A model generated the notes under the pieces. The model had not been told where the DNA came from and ran no database searches. It was given only the letters and a program-made list of their open reading frames with translations. The position numbers were made by a program, and so were the translations under genes. This document shows, piece by piece, positions 23,955 through 32,838 of a DNA stretch of 64,000 nucleotides. The DNA is from an uncultured Gemmiger sp. (GTDB lineage Bacteria > Bacillota > Clostridia > Oscillospirales > Ruminococcaceae), in contig CALXHP010000002.1 in assembly GCA_944388135.1 (NCBI GenBank), positions 83,633-147,632 of the forward strand. Reading direction: 5' to 3'. Within the stretch, counting starts at the first letter, position 1, and the number at the start of each line of letters is the position of its first letter.

Positions 23955-23980
23955 ATAATTTGAAACGGAGGACTTTTCTT

Positions 23981-24901
23981 ATGGAATGGACCGATATCAG
24001 CATTACCGTCGCCAAACGCGACGCCGACACGGCCGAAGCCATCGCCACCATGGTAGCCAACGGCGGCATTTATATTGAGGATTACAGCGACCTGGAAGAG
24101 CAGGCCTGGGAGATCGCCCATGTGGACCTGATCGAACAGGAACTGCTGGACAAACCCCGGGATGTGGTCATCGTACACATGTACCTGGCCCCCGACGAGA
24201 ATCCCGCCGAGATCCTGCCCCTGTTTGAAGAGCGGCTGAAAAACAGCGGCATCGACTACCAGCTGAATACCAACGGCGTGGAGCAGGAGGACTGGCAGAA
24301 CGCCTGGAAGAAGTACTACCATGCCATGGACATCGGCAACCGGCTGGCTATTGTGCCCGGTTGGGAGACCTACGATACCGACCGCATCGTCATCACCATG
24401 GACCCGGGCATGGCCTTCGGCACCGGCACCCACGAGACCACCAGCCTCTGCCTGGAGACACTGGACGCCCTGGTGAAGGGCGGCGAACGGGTGCTGGACA
24501 TCGGCACCGGGTCCGGCATTCTGGCCATTGCGGCGCTAAAACTGGGTGCCAAAGTGGCCGAAGGCGTGGACATCGACCCCATGTGCGTGCGCACCGCCGG
24601 GGAAAACGCCCAGCGCAACGGGGTGGCCGACCGGTTCACCGTGCTGGTGGGGGATCTGTCCGACAAAGCCAGCGGCCAGTACAACATCATCACCGCCAAC
24701 ATTGTGGCATCGGCCATTCTCTCTCTGGCGCCCCATGTACCGGCTTTGATGGCCCCCGGCGCCCGGTTCATTGCCAGCGGCATCATTGACGAGCGCAAGC
24801 AGGAAGTGCTGGACGGCCTGAACGCCGCCGGGCTGAAGCCGGTGGAAGTGAAAGAAAAGCGCGGATGGGTCTGCATCGTCTGCGAAAAGAAAGAGGCATA
24901 A
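23981..24901 (+). CDS. prmA: Ribosomal protein L11 methyltransferase
   Basis: 306 residues from MEWTDISITV, nine bases after CGGAGG. SAM-dependent methylation of L11. N-terminal substrate-recognition domain (about 1-100), then DPGMAFGTGTHETT (141-154), the motif upstream of the SAM fold in PrmA, SAM motif I VLDIGTGSG (171-179) and acidic motif VDIDPMC; the NIVA motif (ITANIVASAIL) marks the active site. rsmE follows after two bases, a common prmA-rsmE pair. Confidence 0.95.
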   Translation: MEWTDISITVAKRDADTAEAIATMVANGGIYIEDYSDLEEQAWEIAHVDLIEQELLDKPRDVVIVHMYLAPDENPAEILPLFEERLKNSGIDYQLNTNGVEQEDWQNAWKKYYHAMDIGNRLAIVPGWETYDTDRIVITMDPGMAFGTGTHETTSLCLETLDALVKGGERVLDIGTGSGILAIAALKLGAKVAEGVDIDPMCVRTAGENAQRNGVADRFTVLVGDLSDKASGQYNIITANIVASAILSLAPHVPALMAPGARFIASGIIDERKQEVLDGLNAAGLKPVEVKEKRGWVCIVCEKKEA

Positions 24902-24903
24902 CC

Positions 24904-25632
24904 ATGCCGCACCGCTATTTTACCAGAGAATTGGCCAACGGGCAAGCCGCCCTCACCGGCAGTGACGCCCACCATCTGGCCAATGTCATGCGGGCCCGCA
25001 TAGGGGAAGAAGTGGTCCTTTGCGGGCCGGACGGTCTGGAATACACCGGTACCGTGACGGCCATCACCCCGGGGCGGGTGGAATTTTCCGTCAGTGAAGG
25101 CGCCCCCAGCAAGGCAGAGCCCACCGTGGCTACCACCTTGTTCGCAGGCTATCCCAAACAGGGCAAGCTGGAGGAGATCATCCGCCACAGCGTAGAATTG
25201 GGTGTGCAGGAGATCATCCCCTTTTTCAGTCGCTACTGTGTGGCCACACCCAAAAAGGAAGAGGCCAAAAACGAGCGGTACAACCGTATTGCCGCCGAAG
25301 CGGCCAAGCAGGCAGGCCGGGCCCAGATTCCCCATGTGGCCATGCCCCTGGAGAATTTTGCCGCTGTCTGCGGGGCCCTTTCCGGCTATGACAAGTCCCT
25401 CTTCTTCTACGAGGGCGGCGGCGCGCCCCTGCGGCAGTTGCTGACCCCCGGCAGTGTACAGCGTCTGGCACTGATCACCGGTAGTGAAGGGGGATTTTCC
25501 GCCGAGGAGGCGGCCGCCGCCGCGGCCGCCGGTGCGGTAACGGTGGGGCTGGGTCCCCGCATCCTGCGGTGCGAGACCGCCCCCCTGGCCGCCCTGACTG
25601 CCGCCATGCTGCTCACCGGCAATCTGGAGTAA
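24904..25632 (+). CDS. rsmE: 16S rRNA (uracil-1498-N3)-methyltransferase
   Basis: 242 residues from MPHRYFTREL. SPOUT-class methyltransferase: N-terminal PUA-like RNA-binding region (about 1-70), then KLEEIIRHSVELGVQEIIPF, the KNERYNRIAAEAAKQAGRAQ signature, LITGSEGGFS and GLGPRILRCETAPLAALTAA forming the trefoil knot SAM site. The gene is two bases after prmA and ends at a terminator. Confidence 0.95.
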   Translation: MPHRYFTRELANGQAALTGSDAHHLANVMRARIGEEVVLCGPDGLEYTGTVTAITPGRVEFSVSEGAPSKAEPTVATTLFAGYPKQGKLEEIIRHSVELGVQEIIPFFSRYCVATPKKEEAKNERYNRIAAEAAKQAGRAQIPHVAMPLENFAAVCGALSGYDKSLFFYEGGGAPLRQLLTPGSVQRLALITGSEGGFSAEEAAAAAAAGAVTVGLGPRILRCETAPLAALTAAMLLTGNLE

Positions 25633-25642
25633 CCCATACTAT

Positions 25643-25676
25643 GGCAGGCCTCCCCCTGAGGGTGCCTGCCCTTTTT
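25643..25676 (+). terminator. Terminator of prmA-rsmE
   Basis: GGCAGGC/GCCTGCC stem with a loop of about 14 bases, then CTTTTT. Confidence 0.75.
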
Positions 25677-25713
25677 GCAGGGGGGAACAAGCCTCCCTTT
25701 TGGCACAGACACA

Positions 25714-25748
25714 TAAAACGGCATAGCCTTGCAGGCTATGCCGTTTTT
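25714..25748 (-). terminator. Terminator after the MerR-type gene (bidirectional)
   Basis: AAAACGGCATAGCC/GGCTATGCCGTTTT 14-base stem, TTGCA loop, with T-runs on both strands; it also backs up the rsmE terminator. Confidence 0.9.
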
Positions 25749-25755
25749 CTTCGGT

Positions 25756-26211
25756 TCAGTTTTCGCCGTGACCTTTGGCGTGGGTAAAGGCCGCCCGGTA
25801 TTCTTCGGGGATGTCCTCCACCGTCTGCCCGTCATGGATGGAGGTGGTGCCGGCCTCCTGGGACGTCTGGTAAAACCAGAGTTTGTAATCCAGCATATCC
25901 AGCGTCTTTTGCAGCTGGGCCATCTGCTGCTGCACCGCCCGGCGGCGGTTGGCAAACAGCTGCAGCCGTTCCGGAATGGTGGCATCCCCCTGGCGGCACA
26001 GATCAATATACTGTCGGATTTCCTTGATGGACAGGCCCGACTGTTTCAGACATTCGATGATGGTCAGCCACTCGTAGTCGCTCTCCTTGAACATCCGGAT
26101 GCCGCCGTCCGAGCGCTCCACATAAGGCAGCAGCCCTTCCTTGTCATAGTAGCGCAGCGTGGAAGGGGCCACCCCCAGACGCTTCGCCATCTGTCCCACC
26201 GTATATTGCAT
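25756..26211 (-). CDS. MerR family transcriptional regulator
   Basis: 151 residues. The N-terminal MerR winged helix (YTVGQMAKRLGVAPSTLRYY, DKEGLLPYVERSDGGIRMF, about 3-41) is followed by a dimerisation coiled coil (about 80-115) and a short C-terminal region without the Cys pattern of metal sensors, so it is of the small-molecule or protein-stress class; ligand unknown. It sits 16 bases after a nucleotidyltransferase gene and shares its promoter (27233-27261). Confidence 0.9.
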   Translation of the reverse strand: MQYTVGQMAKRLGVAPSTLRYYDKEGLLPYVERSDGGIRMFKESDYEWLTIIECLKQSGLSIKEIRQYIDLCRQGDATIPERLQLFANRRRAVQQQMAQLQKTLDMLDYKLWFYQTSQEAGTTSIHDGQTVEDIPEEYRAAFTHAKGHGEN

Positions 26212-26227
26212 GGTTTTCTATCCTTAC

Positions 26228-27157
26228 TCAGAACAATTTGTCCGCCGGGTACAGTCCCTCGGCGCTCATCTTCTGCAGTGCAGCCACCAGATCCGGCTTA
26301 TCCTCCCGGTAGGTAATGCCGTACCACTTGTCGGCGCTGGTCAGCACATGGACCGCGGCTTCTTTCCGCTGGAGGGACGCGGTCACCACCGAGGGCAGAT
26401 AATACTCACATTTGAGCGGATTCACCGGCAGGTTCTCCTGCAGGAAAGCCGCAAACCCGGCCTTGGCTTCCGCAATGTAGCCGGGGGTAAAGCCCCACAG
26501 ATTCATCGAGACCACCGTGTCGGCAGCCAGATCGGTCCAGGTGGCGCCCCCATCCTCGGAATAATGGATACCGCCTTCGTAGGGCTCGATGCAGGTGCGC
26601 TCGGTGACGCTGACCAGGTCGCCCTTCTCATCGATCACGCAGACGCCGCGGCTCACACTGCCGTTGGCGCTGACGGTATTGCCCAGCAAAAAGCCCACCA
26701 TGGACCAGGCATAGCGGTCGCCATCCTCATGGGTGCTGAGGTAGTCGTAGATCAGTTGGAACCCTTGGGGGCCATAGTAGTCGTCTGCGTTGATGACCGC
26801 AAAGGGGGCATCCCCGATGGCCTCCTCTGCCACCAGGATGGCATGGGCCGTGCCCCAGGGTTTTACACGGCCTTCCGGCACGTTGAATCCTTCGGGCAGT
26901 TTGTCCAGCTGCTGGTAGGCATAGCGCACCTCAAAACCGGCGCGCCGGGCCCGGGCACCCACAGCCTCCTTGAAGGCTTCCTCGATCTCATGCTTGATGA
27001 TGAAAACCACCGTCTCAAACCCGGCACGGCGGGCATCGTACAGGCTGTAGTCAATGATGGCCTCCCCGGAAGGTCCCACCGGGTCGATCTGTTTCAGTCC
27101 ACCGTAACGGCTGCCCATACCGGCTGCCATTACCACCAGAATCGGTTTTTTCGCCAT
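26228..27157 (-). CDS. Sugar-phosphate nucleotidyltransferase family protein
   Basis: 309 residues. The N-terminal signature VVMAAGMGSRYGGLKQIDPV (8-27) and FAVINADDYYG (metal-binding Asp pair) fit the NTP-transferase superfamily of GlmU/GalU-like enzymes that activate sugar phosphates with NTP. The Y-x-x-L-K-Q-I-D-P-V-G-P-S-G-E variant is a clostridial subgroup whose substrate is not known to me. GGAAGGAG precedes the ATG; own promoter at 27233-27261. The MerR gene follows. Confidence 0.85.
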   Translation of the reverse strand: MAKKPILVVMAAGMGSRYGGLKQIDPVGPSGEAIIDYSLYDARRAGFETVVFIIKHEIEEAFKEAVGARARRAGFEVRYAYQQLDKLPEGFNVPEGRVKPWGTAHAILVAEEAIGDAPFAVINADDYYGPQGFQLIYDYLSTHEDGDRYAWSMVGFLLGNTVSANGSVSRGVCVIDEKGDLVSVTERTCIEPYEGGIHYSEDGGATWTDLAADTVVSMNLWGFTPGYIAEAKAGFAAFLQENLPVNPLKCEYYLPSVVTASLQRKEAAVHVLTSADKWYGITYREDKPDLVAALQKMSAEGLYPADKLF

Positions 27158-27232
27158 AAAAAAGCTCCTTCCTCCATCGGTAGGCGGCCCGCGTGATCGG
27201 ATGGCCGGTACCGGTTGTTATCCACTGCCTTT

Positions 27233-27261
27233 ATGATACACGCTCCCCCGCTTTCTTGCAA
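27233..27261 (-). promoter_or_regulatory. Promoter of the nucleotidyltransferase-MerR operon
   Basis: Minus strand TTGCAA (27261-27256), 17-base spacer, TATCAT (27238-27233). The leader is about 70 bases. Confidence 0.65.
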
Positions 27262-27332
27262 GAGCTCCACCCCAAAGCAGACAAAATCACAAAAATCTTA
27301 CGCAATTCCTGGTAGCATTCCCCTGCAGAGAA

Positions 27333-27341
27333 TGGTATAAT
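27333..27341 (+). promoter_or_regulatory. Extended -10 promoter of the patatin-EI operon
   Basis: TGGTATAAT, a TGn-extended -10, lies 40 bases before the start codon. The -35 at normal spacing (TAGCAT) is poor, as allowed for extended -10 promoters. Confidence 0.65.
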
Positions 27342-27380
27342 AGGTATAAATATCCACTGATTTGCAAGGGGGAGTGCAAC

Positions 27381-28568
27381 ATGCAGACAGCCGGACCTGT
27401 GCGTGCGCTGGTACTGGCAGGCGGAGGTGCCAAGGGCAGCTACCAGATCGGTGTCTGGCGCGCGCTGGAAGAACTAAACTGGCATCCGTCGATCATCACA
27501 GGGGCCAGTGTGGGCACATTGAACGGCTGCATGTTTGCCATTGGCAAGGCCCGGGAAGCCGAGGCGCTCTGGCGTTCCCTGGAGATTCACGACGTTCTGG
27601 ATGTTCCTGCCACCCGCACCCCCGAGGAACTGAACAGCTTTTTTCTGGATGTGATCCGCAGCGGCGGTCTTAATGTGGAGCCGCTGGCAGAACGGATCGA
27701 CGCCCTGATCGACGAGGAAGCCGTCCGCCGGTCCCCCATTCATTTCGGCCTGGTCATGACCGAGATGTCCAATCTGCGCAGCATCCAGTGCCCCATTGAA
27801 TCGATCCCCCAGGGACGGCTGAAAGATTACCTGTTGGCTTCCAGCGCCTGTTTTCCGGCACTGCGTCCCCGGGAGATCGACGGTGTCAAATACATCGACG
27901 GCGGTTGGCGGGACAACATGCCCCTTCAACTGGCTGCCAGGATGGGCGCCACCGAATTGTTGGGGGTGGACATCGACGGCATCGGCTTTGTACGGCAAAA
28001 CAACACCGGCCTGCCTACCCGCATCGTGCGCAGCCATTGGAATCTGGGACCTACCCTGGATTTTGATCCTGCCCGGGCTGCCCGCAACATTGCCCTGGGG
28101 TATTTTGATACCATGCGGCTGTTCGGACGCTTCGGCGGCACAGCCTATGCCATTCTGCCGGATCGCGACGGTTTTCTGGCCCGATTTGCGGTACAATATC
28201 AGCAGCTTCTGGCCGAGGTCAACCGCCGGGCTCCCGGCATGGACCGGGTAGAAAAGACGGCCCGGCAGCGCAGCGGCTATCCTGCCCCCTTTGCCCCCAA
28301 CCCCAGCGCCCCCACCCGGGGTGCGATGGCCCCGTTGGAACTGGCAGCGGAACGGCTCCATGTACCGGAGGATCTGCCCTACAGCCCCAAGCTTTTGGCT
28401 GCCACTTTTATGGGCAGTTTTGATAAAGATCCGGCCGACCGTTTTCCCGCCCTGCTGGAGGGCAAAGAGGGCAGTCTGGTGACCGAACGAGCGATGGCCA
28501 CCGCCGTACCGGAAGAGTTCGTGACCGCCCTGGTCAGCCGCGCACTGGCCGAAACACCCCTGCTGTAA
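27381..28568 (+). CDS. Patatin-like phospholipase
   Basis: 395 residues. The N-terminal patatin domain (about 8-215) shows the oxyanion loop GGGAKG (14-19), nucleophile Ser43 in GASVG and the catalytic Asp173 in DGG, the Ser-Asp dyad of serine acylhydrolases that cleave phospholipids or lipid esters. No signal peptide, so probably cytoplasmic or at the inner membrane face. The last 170 residues are not recognised. The start codon follows AAGGGGGAG. Next comes an enzyme I-like gene after 19 bases, an unusual partner. Confidence 0.9.
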   Translation: MQTAGPVRALVLAGGGAKGSYQIGVWRALEELNWHPSIITGASVGTLNGCMFAIGKAREAEALWRSLEIHDVLDVPATRTPEELNSFFLDVIRSGGLNVEPLAERIDALIDEEAVRRSPIHFGLVMTEMSNLRSIQCPIESIPQGRLKDYLLASSACFPALRPREIDGVKYIDGGWRDNMPLQLAARMGATELLGVDIDGIGFVRQNNTGLPTRIVRSHWNLGPTLDFDPARAARNIALGYFDTMRLFGRFGGTAYAILPDRDGFLARFAVQYQQLLAEVNRRAPGMDRVEKTARQRSGYPAPFAPNPSAPTRGAMAPLELAAERLHVPEDLPYSPKLLAATFMGSFDKDPADRFPALLEGKEGSLVTERAMATAVPEEFVTALVSRALAETPLL

Positions 28569-28587
28569 CCGCCAAAGGAGGCCTGTC

Positions 28588-30171
28588 ATGTATACATTTA
28601 CCGGTGTATCTGCATCGGTGGGCATTGCGATCGGCCCGGTAGAACAGATCGACCACGGCACCGCGGGACTGCATCGTATTGTGTGCGATCCGTTCCGGGA
28701 ACGTGCGTTGTATGATGTGGCCGTTGTTTTGGCCAAAGACGAACTGCGCCGCCTGAGCCAGCGCGCCAAAGGACCGGATGCAGATATTCTTTTGTTCCAG
28801 ATCGCCTTGCTGGAGGATGAATCCTTTACCAATGAGATCGGCGATTACATAGCCGCCGGTGCCGGCGGTGCCGCAGCCGTAGAGCGCGCCGAGCAGATTT
28901 TTGCCGGACGGCTGAATAACGTGGACGATGAATACATCCGGGAGCGCAGCGTGGATGTCTGCGATGTTTGCCGCCGGGTGGTGGATATTCTGGACGGGCG
29001 GCCCCGGCGCCGTCTGCACCTGAAACGCCCCAGCATCCTGGTGGCGGACCGCTTTTTCCCCAGCGATCTGTTCAGTCTGGACCGTCGTATGATTCTGGGT
29101 CTGGCCAGCAACCAGGACAGTACCGTCAGTCACGCCGCCATCATGGCGCGCAGTATGGGGATCCCTGCCGTGGTCCAGCTGGGGGATGGTGTGGCGGCCC
29201 TTGCTGCCGGCCATCTGGCCATACTGGATGCCTCGGACGGGGGTACCGCCACATTTGTCATTGAACCGGACGGCGCCCACGTGGCCCAGGCTGACTGCAA
29301 GGTTGCCGAAAGCCGCCTTCACGGCCGCGTTCCCGACCCTGTGGCGGCACTGCCCTGCCTGACAAAAGACGGCACTGCTTTCCGGCTGTTGGCGGCCACC
29401 AACTCCACCTCAGACCCCGGGGAATTGCTTCCCCAGGGGGCAGCGGGCATCGGCCTGCTGCGCACCGAGTCGGTCATTCTGGACGATCTGACAGAGGATG
29501 CTCAGTTTGATCGCCTGCGGGAAAAGCTGCAATACTCCGACGGCGCCATGATCGCCGTCCGTACCTGTGACACCCATGCCGACGACGATTCCCCCTGGAC
29601 CGCCGAAATGGCCAAGCGGCTGCACGGTCACCGGTTGTTCTGGCCCCAGATTAAAGCACTGCTCCGGGCAGCCCCCTACGGCGACCTGCGGGTCCTGTTC
29701 CCCATGATCGCCGGGGTGGAGGACTGGGATGCCTGTTTGAAGGAGGTGGATACCTGCCGCACCGAATTGCGCAAAAACGGGTCTACAGTGACCCTTCCGC
29801 CCATGGGCTGCATTGTGGACATGCCCTCGGCTGCTTTGATGGCCGGGGAGCTCATCGAACACGGTGCCCAGATGCTGGTCATCGATATTGAGGACCTGAC
29901 CCGGTATACCCTGGGGTTGGTCCAGGACTCTGCCGCTGCGGTAAGCCGCGTGGACAACCCTGCCGTGCAGCGCCTTGTGAAAGAAGTGCTGCAGCAGGCG
30001 GAAGCCCACGGCGTGGAAGTCTATCTGTGCGGCATCACCATTGAGAGTATCAGCCGGATCCCCGCCTATCTCCATCTGGGTGTGCGTACCTTCAGTGTGG
30101 AACCCGCAGCCCTGCTGCCTCTGAAAAAACTGCTGATGGAAGAAGATCTCCGTCAGGAAAGGAACAAATAA
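28588..30171 (+). CDS. Divergent PTS enzyme I-like (PEP-protein phosphotransferase family) protein
   Basis: 527 residues against about 570 for enzyme I. Visible: N-terminal HPr-binding-like helical part (about 1-140), phospho-His loop QDSTVSHAAIMARSMGIPAV with His182, the PEP-domain motif GIGLLRTES (287-295) and a C-terminal LCG with Cys481. Several PEP/Mg residues differ from standard enzyme I: D-I-G-G-D-K reads CDTHADD (327-333), V-E-I-P reads VDMP (410-413) and T-N-D-L reads IEDL (434-437). It may be a weak or specialised phosphotransferase. HPr is encoded at 61062. Same transcript as the patatin gene; AAAGGAGG precedes the ATG. Whether it is the cell's only enzyme I cannot be judged here. 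Confidence 0.8.
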   Translation: MYTFTGVSASVGIAIGPVEQIDHGTAGLHRIVCDPFRERALYDVAVVLAKDELRRLSQRAKGPDADILLFQIALLEDESFTNEIGDYIAAGAGGAAAVERAEQIFAGRLNNVDDEYIRERSVDVCDVCRRVVDILDGRPRRRLHLKRPSILVADRFFPSDLFSLDRRMILGLASNQDSTVSHAAIMARSMGIPAVVQLGDGVAALAAGHLAILDASDGGTATFVIEPDGAHVAQADCKVAESRLHGRVPDPVAALPCLTKDGTAFRLLAATNSTSDPGELLPQGAAGIGLLRTESVILDDLTEDAQFDRLREKLQYSDGAMIAVRTCDTHADDDSPWTAEMAKRLHGHRLFWPQIKALLRAAPYGDLRVLFPMIAGVEDWDACLKEVDTCRTELRKNGSTVTLPPMGCIVDMPSAALMAGELIEHGAQMLVIDIEDLTRYTLGLVQDSAAAVSRVDNPAVQRLVKEVLQQAEAHGVEVYLCGITIESISRIPAYLHLGVRTFSVEPAALLPLKKLLMEEDLRQERNK

Positions 30172-30172
30172 G

Positions 30173-30210
30173 AAAAAACCACCTGTCTGTCCGGCAGGTG
30201 GTTTTCTTTT
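30173..30210 (+). terminator. Terminator between the EI-like gene and the pseudokinase gene (bidirectional)
   Basis: AAAACCACCTG/CAGGTGGTTTT stem (175-185 with 195-205) with T-rich flanks on both strands; serves the two convergent genes. Confidence 0.9.
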
Positions 30211-31879
30211 ATGGATTCTGCGTACTGTCTGAGGAGGCGCTGCCGGAATCGGCTCCGTCGGAGCTGCTTTGGCTGTCGCTTCCGCCGGTGGTGGCCACCA
30301 GCGTATCATCCCGTTCCCCCGCAATGAATACACTGACGATGGTCTTTCCGGCATCAAATTTGGTTCCGGCCAACACATCGGTCTTGGCCACACAGCCTTC
30401 CGCCATAGTGCCGTCGTTTTCCACAATCTGCATCTTATACTGGATGCCCCGTTCGTCCAGCTGTTTGCTGGCGTTGGATTGGGTGAATCCAATAATGTCG
30501 GGCATTTCCACCAGATTGGGACCTTTGCTGACCACGATCTGGATGATCTCCCCTTCTTCCGTTCTGAGAGTTCCCGCCACCGGGTCCTGGCTGATCACGA
30601 CCCCCGCCGGCACATCGGAGCTGTTTTCCTCGGTCATCACGATGCGATACCCCGTATACAGATCATTGTCTTTGATTTCGCTGGTATAGCGTTTACCCAC
30701 CAGATCGGGGATTGTCTCCCCCGTGGAGGAGCCGGTACCGCTGTCTTCCGCCGAATCGGTCACCGCCGGGGTGGCCGTGGGCACAGGGGTGCGCTCACCG
30801 CCGGCATCCAGAAGACTCCACACCAGCAAGATTGCCAGCACCGCAATAACGGCCAGGGAAACCCCCATAATCTTACGGGTGCTGATCTGGTTGTCCCCCC
30901 GCTCAAACATGGCATTGGCCACATTGGGATCGGTGAGCGCGCTCATCAGCTCGGGAACGGTCTGCATCCGCCGGGCCGGGTCCAGGCGCAGGGCACAGGC
31001 CAATACCTGAGAGAACCAGGTGGGGACCCCTGCTTCCAGACTGTGCGCCGATTCCAGGCTGTCCCGCACTTTGCGCTGGGGTGCCGAGACCGGCGTCTGG
31101 CCGGTCACCATTTTATAGCAAACAGCCGCCAGGGCATAGACATCGGTATACCGGCCGCTGAATTCCGCCGCCGAGTATTGCTCCGGCGCCGCATAACCCG
31201 GATACAACTGGCTTTTCAGCTCGCTGCCTCCGGTCCGCAGTGCCAGTGTGCCGTACCCCGTCAGTCTGGCCGTACCGTCAATGGGCAGAAGAATATTATC
31301 CGGACAGATGCCGCGATGGATCAGGCCCGATTTATGCAGCTGGGTGACACCTTCCATAATGGGCTGAAGCAGCGTCCGGGCTTCCGCCGGGGTCAGCGTG
31401 CGGCTGCGCAGGTTGAGATAGTGGGAAAGCGTCATCCCCTTCTCACTTTCCTCAACGGCATAGACGGTATTGTTTTCCTCCAGAACATCCAGGATGGTGT
31501 TCAGCCCGGTGGCCGGGGTCAGATTGTGGAGATCATCATACAGGTCCTTGAAGTCCATCCGGCTTGTCTTGAAAAGGACCTCTTTTCCCTCTTTGGGCAT
31601 CAGGGAACCGTCCGCACTGCGCCCATTGCACAGCGTTACCGGAAAATATTCTTTGATCAGCACAAACTTTTTTTCTTCATTGAGTACGCCGCGGTAGGCC
31701 AGGCCGTCACCGTCGGCGCTGAGATAGCTGCCCACCGTATACCGCCCCGCCAGCTGGGTGCCCAGCGGCAAGGCCCCTTCCGGATTCTGATTTTCCAGGG
31801 AACGCCCGCAATGGGGGCAGTCGCCGCCATAGCCGTCTGTCAGAGGCTGCAGGCAGTGAGGGCAAAGAAGTTCAGCCAT
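30209..31879 (-). CDS. Zinc-ribbon / Ser-Thr pseudokinase / transmembrane / PASTA protein
   Basis: 556 residues from MAELLCPHC (AAAGGA six bases upstream). Zinc ribbon with Cys6, Cys9, Cys21 and Cys24; kinase-fold domain about 45-320; membrane helix 336-356; two PASTA repeats about 388-454 and 456-522 outside; Ser/Gly-rich tail. PknB/PrkC-type kinases sense muropeptides through PASTA. Here the ATP Lys76 (VLIKE) and Asn195 remain, but HRDxK reads HRGIC (188-192, Asp lost) and DFG reads GYG (208-210, metal Asp lost). I therefore expect no normal phosphotransfer; it may act as a muropeptide-responsive scaffold or nucleotide sensor. A standard PrkC could be elsewhere in the genome. Confidence 0.85.
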   Translation of the reverse strand: MAELLCPHCLQPLTDGYGGDCPHCGRSLENQNPEGALPLGTQLAGRYTVGSYLSADGDGLAYRGVLNEEKKFVLIKEYFPVTLCNGRSADGSLMPKEGKEVLFKTSRMDFKDLYDDLHNLTPATGLNTILDVLEENNTVYAVEESEKGMTLSHYLNLRSRTLTPAEARTLLQPIMEGVTQLHKSGLIHRGICPDNILLPIDGTARLTGYGTLALRTGGSELKSQLYPGYAAPEQYSAAEFSGRYTDVYALAAVCYKMVTGQTPVSAPQRKVRDSLESAHSLEAGVPTWFSQVLACALRLDPARRMQTVPELMSALTDPNVANAMFERGDNQISTRKIMGVSLAVIAVLAILLVWSLLDAGGERTPVPTATPAVTDSAEDSGTGSSTGETIPDLVGKRYTSEIKDNDLYTGYRIVMTEENSSDVPAGVVISQDPVAGTLRTEEGEIIQIVVSKGPNLVEMPDIIGFTQSNASKQLDERGIQYKMQIVENDGTMAEGCVAKTDVLAGTKFDAGKTIVSVFIAGERDDTLVATTGGSDSQSSSDGADSGSASSDSTQNP

Positions 31880-31900
31880 AGAGGTTCCTTTCATCGTATA

Positions 31901-31938
31901 CAAGAAAAGAGAGCAAGGTGCGGCCCTTCGCTCTCTTG
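31901..31938 (-). terminator. Terminator of yebC
   Basis: AAGAGAGC/GCTCTCTT stem (907-914 with 930-937), then TTTTCTTG on the minus strand. It lies upstream of the pseudokinase gene, so that gene needs read-through or an unrecognised promoter. Confidence 0.7.
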
Positions 31939-31948
31939 TTTCTCGTTT

Positions 31949-32686
31949 TTACCGGTCGAGATCTTCCTCGTTCTCCAGAGAATGCCAGGCATTCTGCACG
32001 TCGTCATCGTCGTCCAGCGCGTCCAGCAGCTTGCCCATCTGGGTCAGCTGGTCAGGATCGGTCAGGGTGGTGGTGGTGGCAGGCACCTGCGCCACATCGG
32101 CAGAGATGAAGGTGTAGCCCTTGTTCTGCAGCGCATCGCAGACGGCGGTGAAGTTTTCCGGCGTGGTGGTGACCTGTGCCGCTTCCTCGCCGGCATCAAA
32201 GTCCTCGGCACCGGCATCCAGGGCATCCATCATCAGCTCGTCGGGATCCTTATCCTCCAGGTCTACCACAATGACGCCCTTCTGGGTGAACATAAAGCTG
32301 ACACAGCCCATCTGGCCCAGATTGCCGCCGAACTTGTCGAAGTAATGGCGCATATTGGCAGCCGTGCGGTTGCGGTTGTCGGTCAGGGTTTCCACCATGA
32401 CTGCCACGCCGCCGGGGCCGTAGCCTTCATAGGTCATGGCTTCGTAATCCGCCTTGTCGCCACCCTCGGCGCGCTTGATGATACGCTGGATGTTGTCGTT
32501 GGGCACGCTGTTGGCCTTGGCCTTGGTGATCAGGGCCGCCAGTTTGGAGTTGGAGGCGGGGTTGGAACCGCCCTCCTTGACAGCCACGGCGATCTCACGG
32601 CCGATCTTGGTGAATACCTTGGCACGGGCGCCGTCGGTCTTTTCCTTCTTACGCTTGATGTTGTTCCATTTGCTATGTCCGGACAT
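31949..32686 (-). CDS. yebC: YebC/PmpR family protein (translation/transcription regulator)
   Basis: 245 residues from MSGHSKWNNIKRKKEK, the universal YebC N terminus; the frame is open 14 codons further upstream. Three-domain fold, with AMTYEGYGPGGVAVMVETLT and DNRNRTAANMRHYFDKFGGN as typical core motifs. Members have been described as DNA-binding regulators and, more recently, as ribosome-associated factors that help at proline stretches. It has a strong promoter and its own terminator, so it is a single-gene unit. Confidence 0.95.
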   Translation of the reverse strand: MSGHSKWNNIKRKKEKTDGARAKVFTKIGREIAVAVKEGGSNPASNSKLAALITKAKANSVPNDNIQRIIKRAEGGDKADYEAMTYEGYGPGGVAVMVETLTDNRNRTAANMRHYFDKFGGNLGQMGCVSFMFTQKGVIVVDLEDKDPDELMMDALDAGAEDFDAGEEAAQVTTTPENFTAVCDALQNKGYTFISADVAQVPATTTTLTDPDQLTQMGKLLDALDDDDDVQNAWHSLENEEDLDR

Positions 32687-32754
32687 AAATTTGGGTCCCC
32701 CTCGTTTGTATTCATTCAGGCTTTTCACTTTGAGCCGATAATTACCAGTTAAGT

Positions 32755-32783
32755 ATTATAGCACAACCGGACGTCCTTTTCAA
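32755..32783 (-). promoter_or_regulatory. Promoter of yebC
   Basis: Minus strand TTGAAA (32783-32778), 17-base spacer, TATAAT (32760-32755). Confidence 0.8.
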
Positions 32784-32838
32784 GTACCGCTTCCCAGGCT
32801 CCCCTTGGGAATCTGGGCGTTTTTTCCTTGGTTGATAC

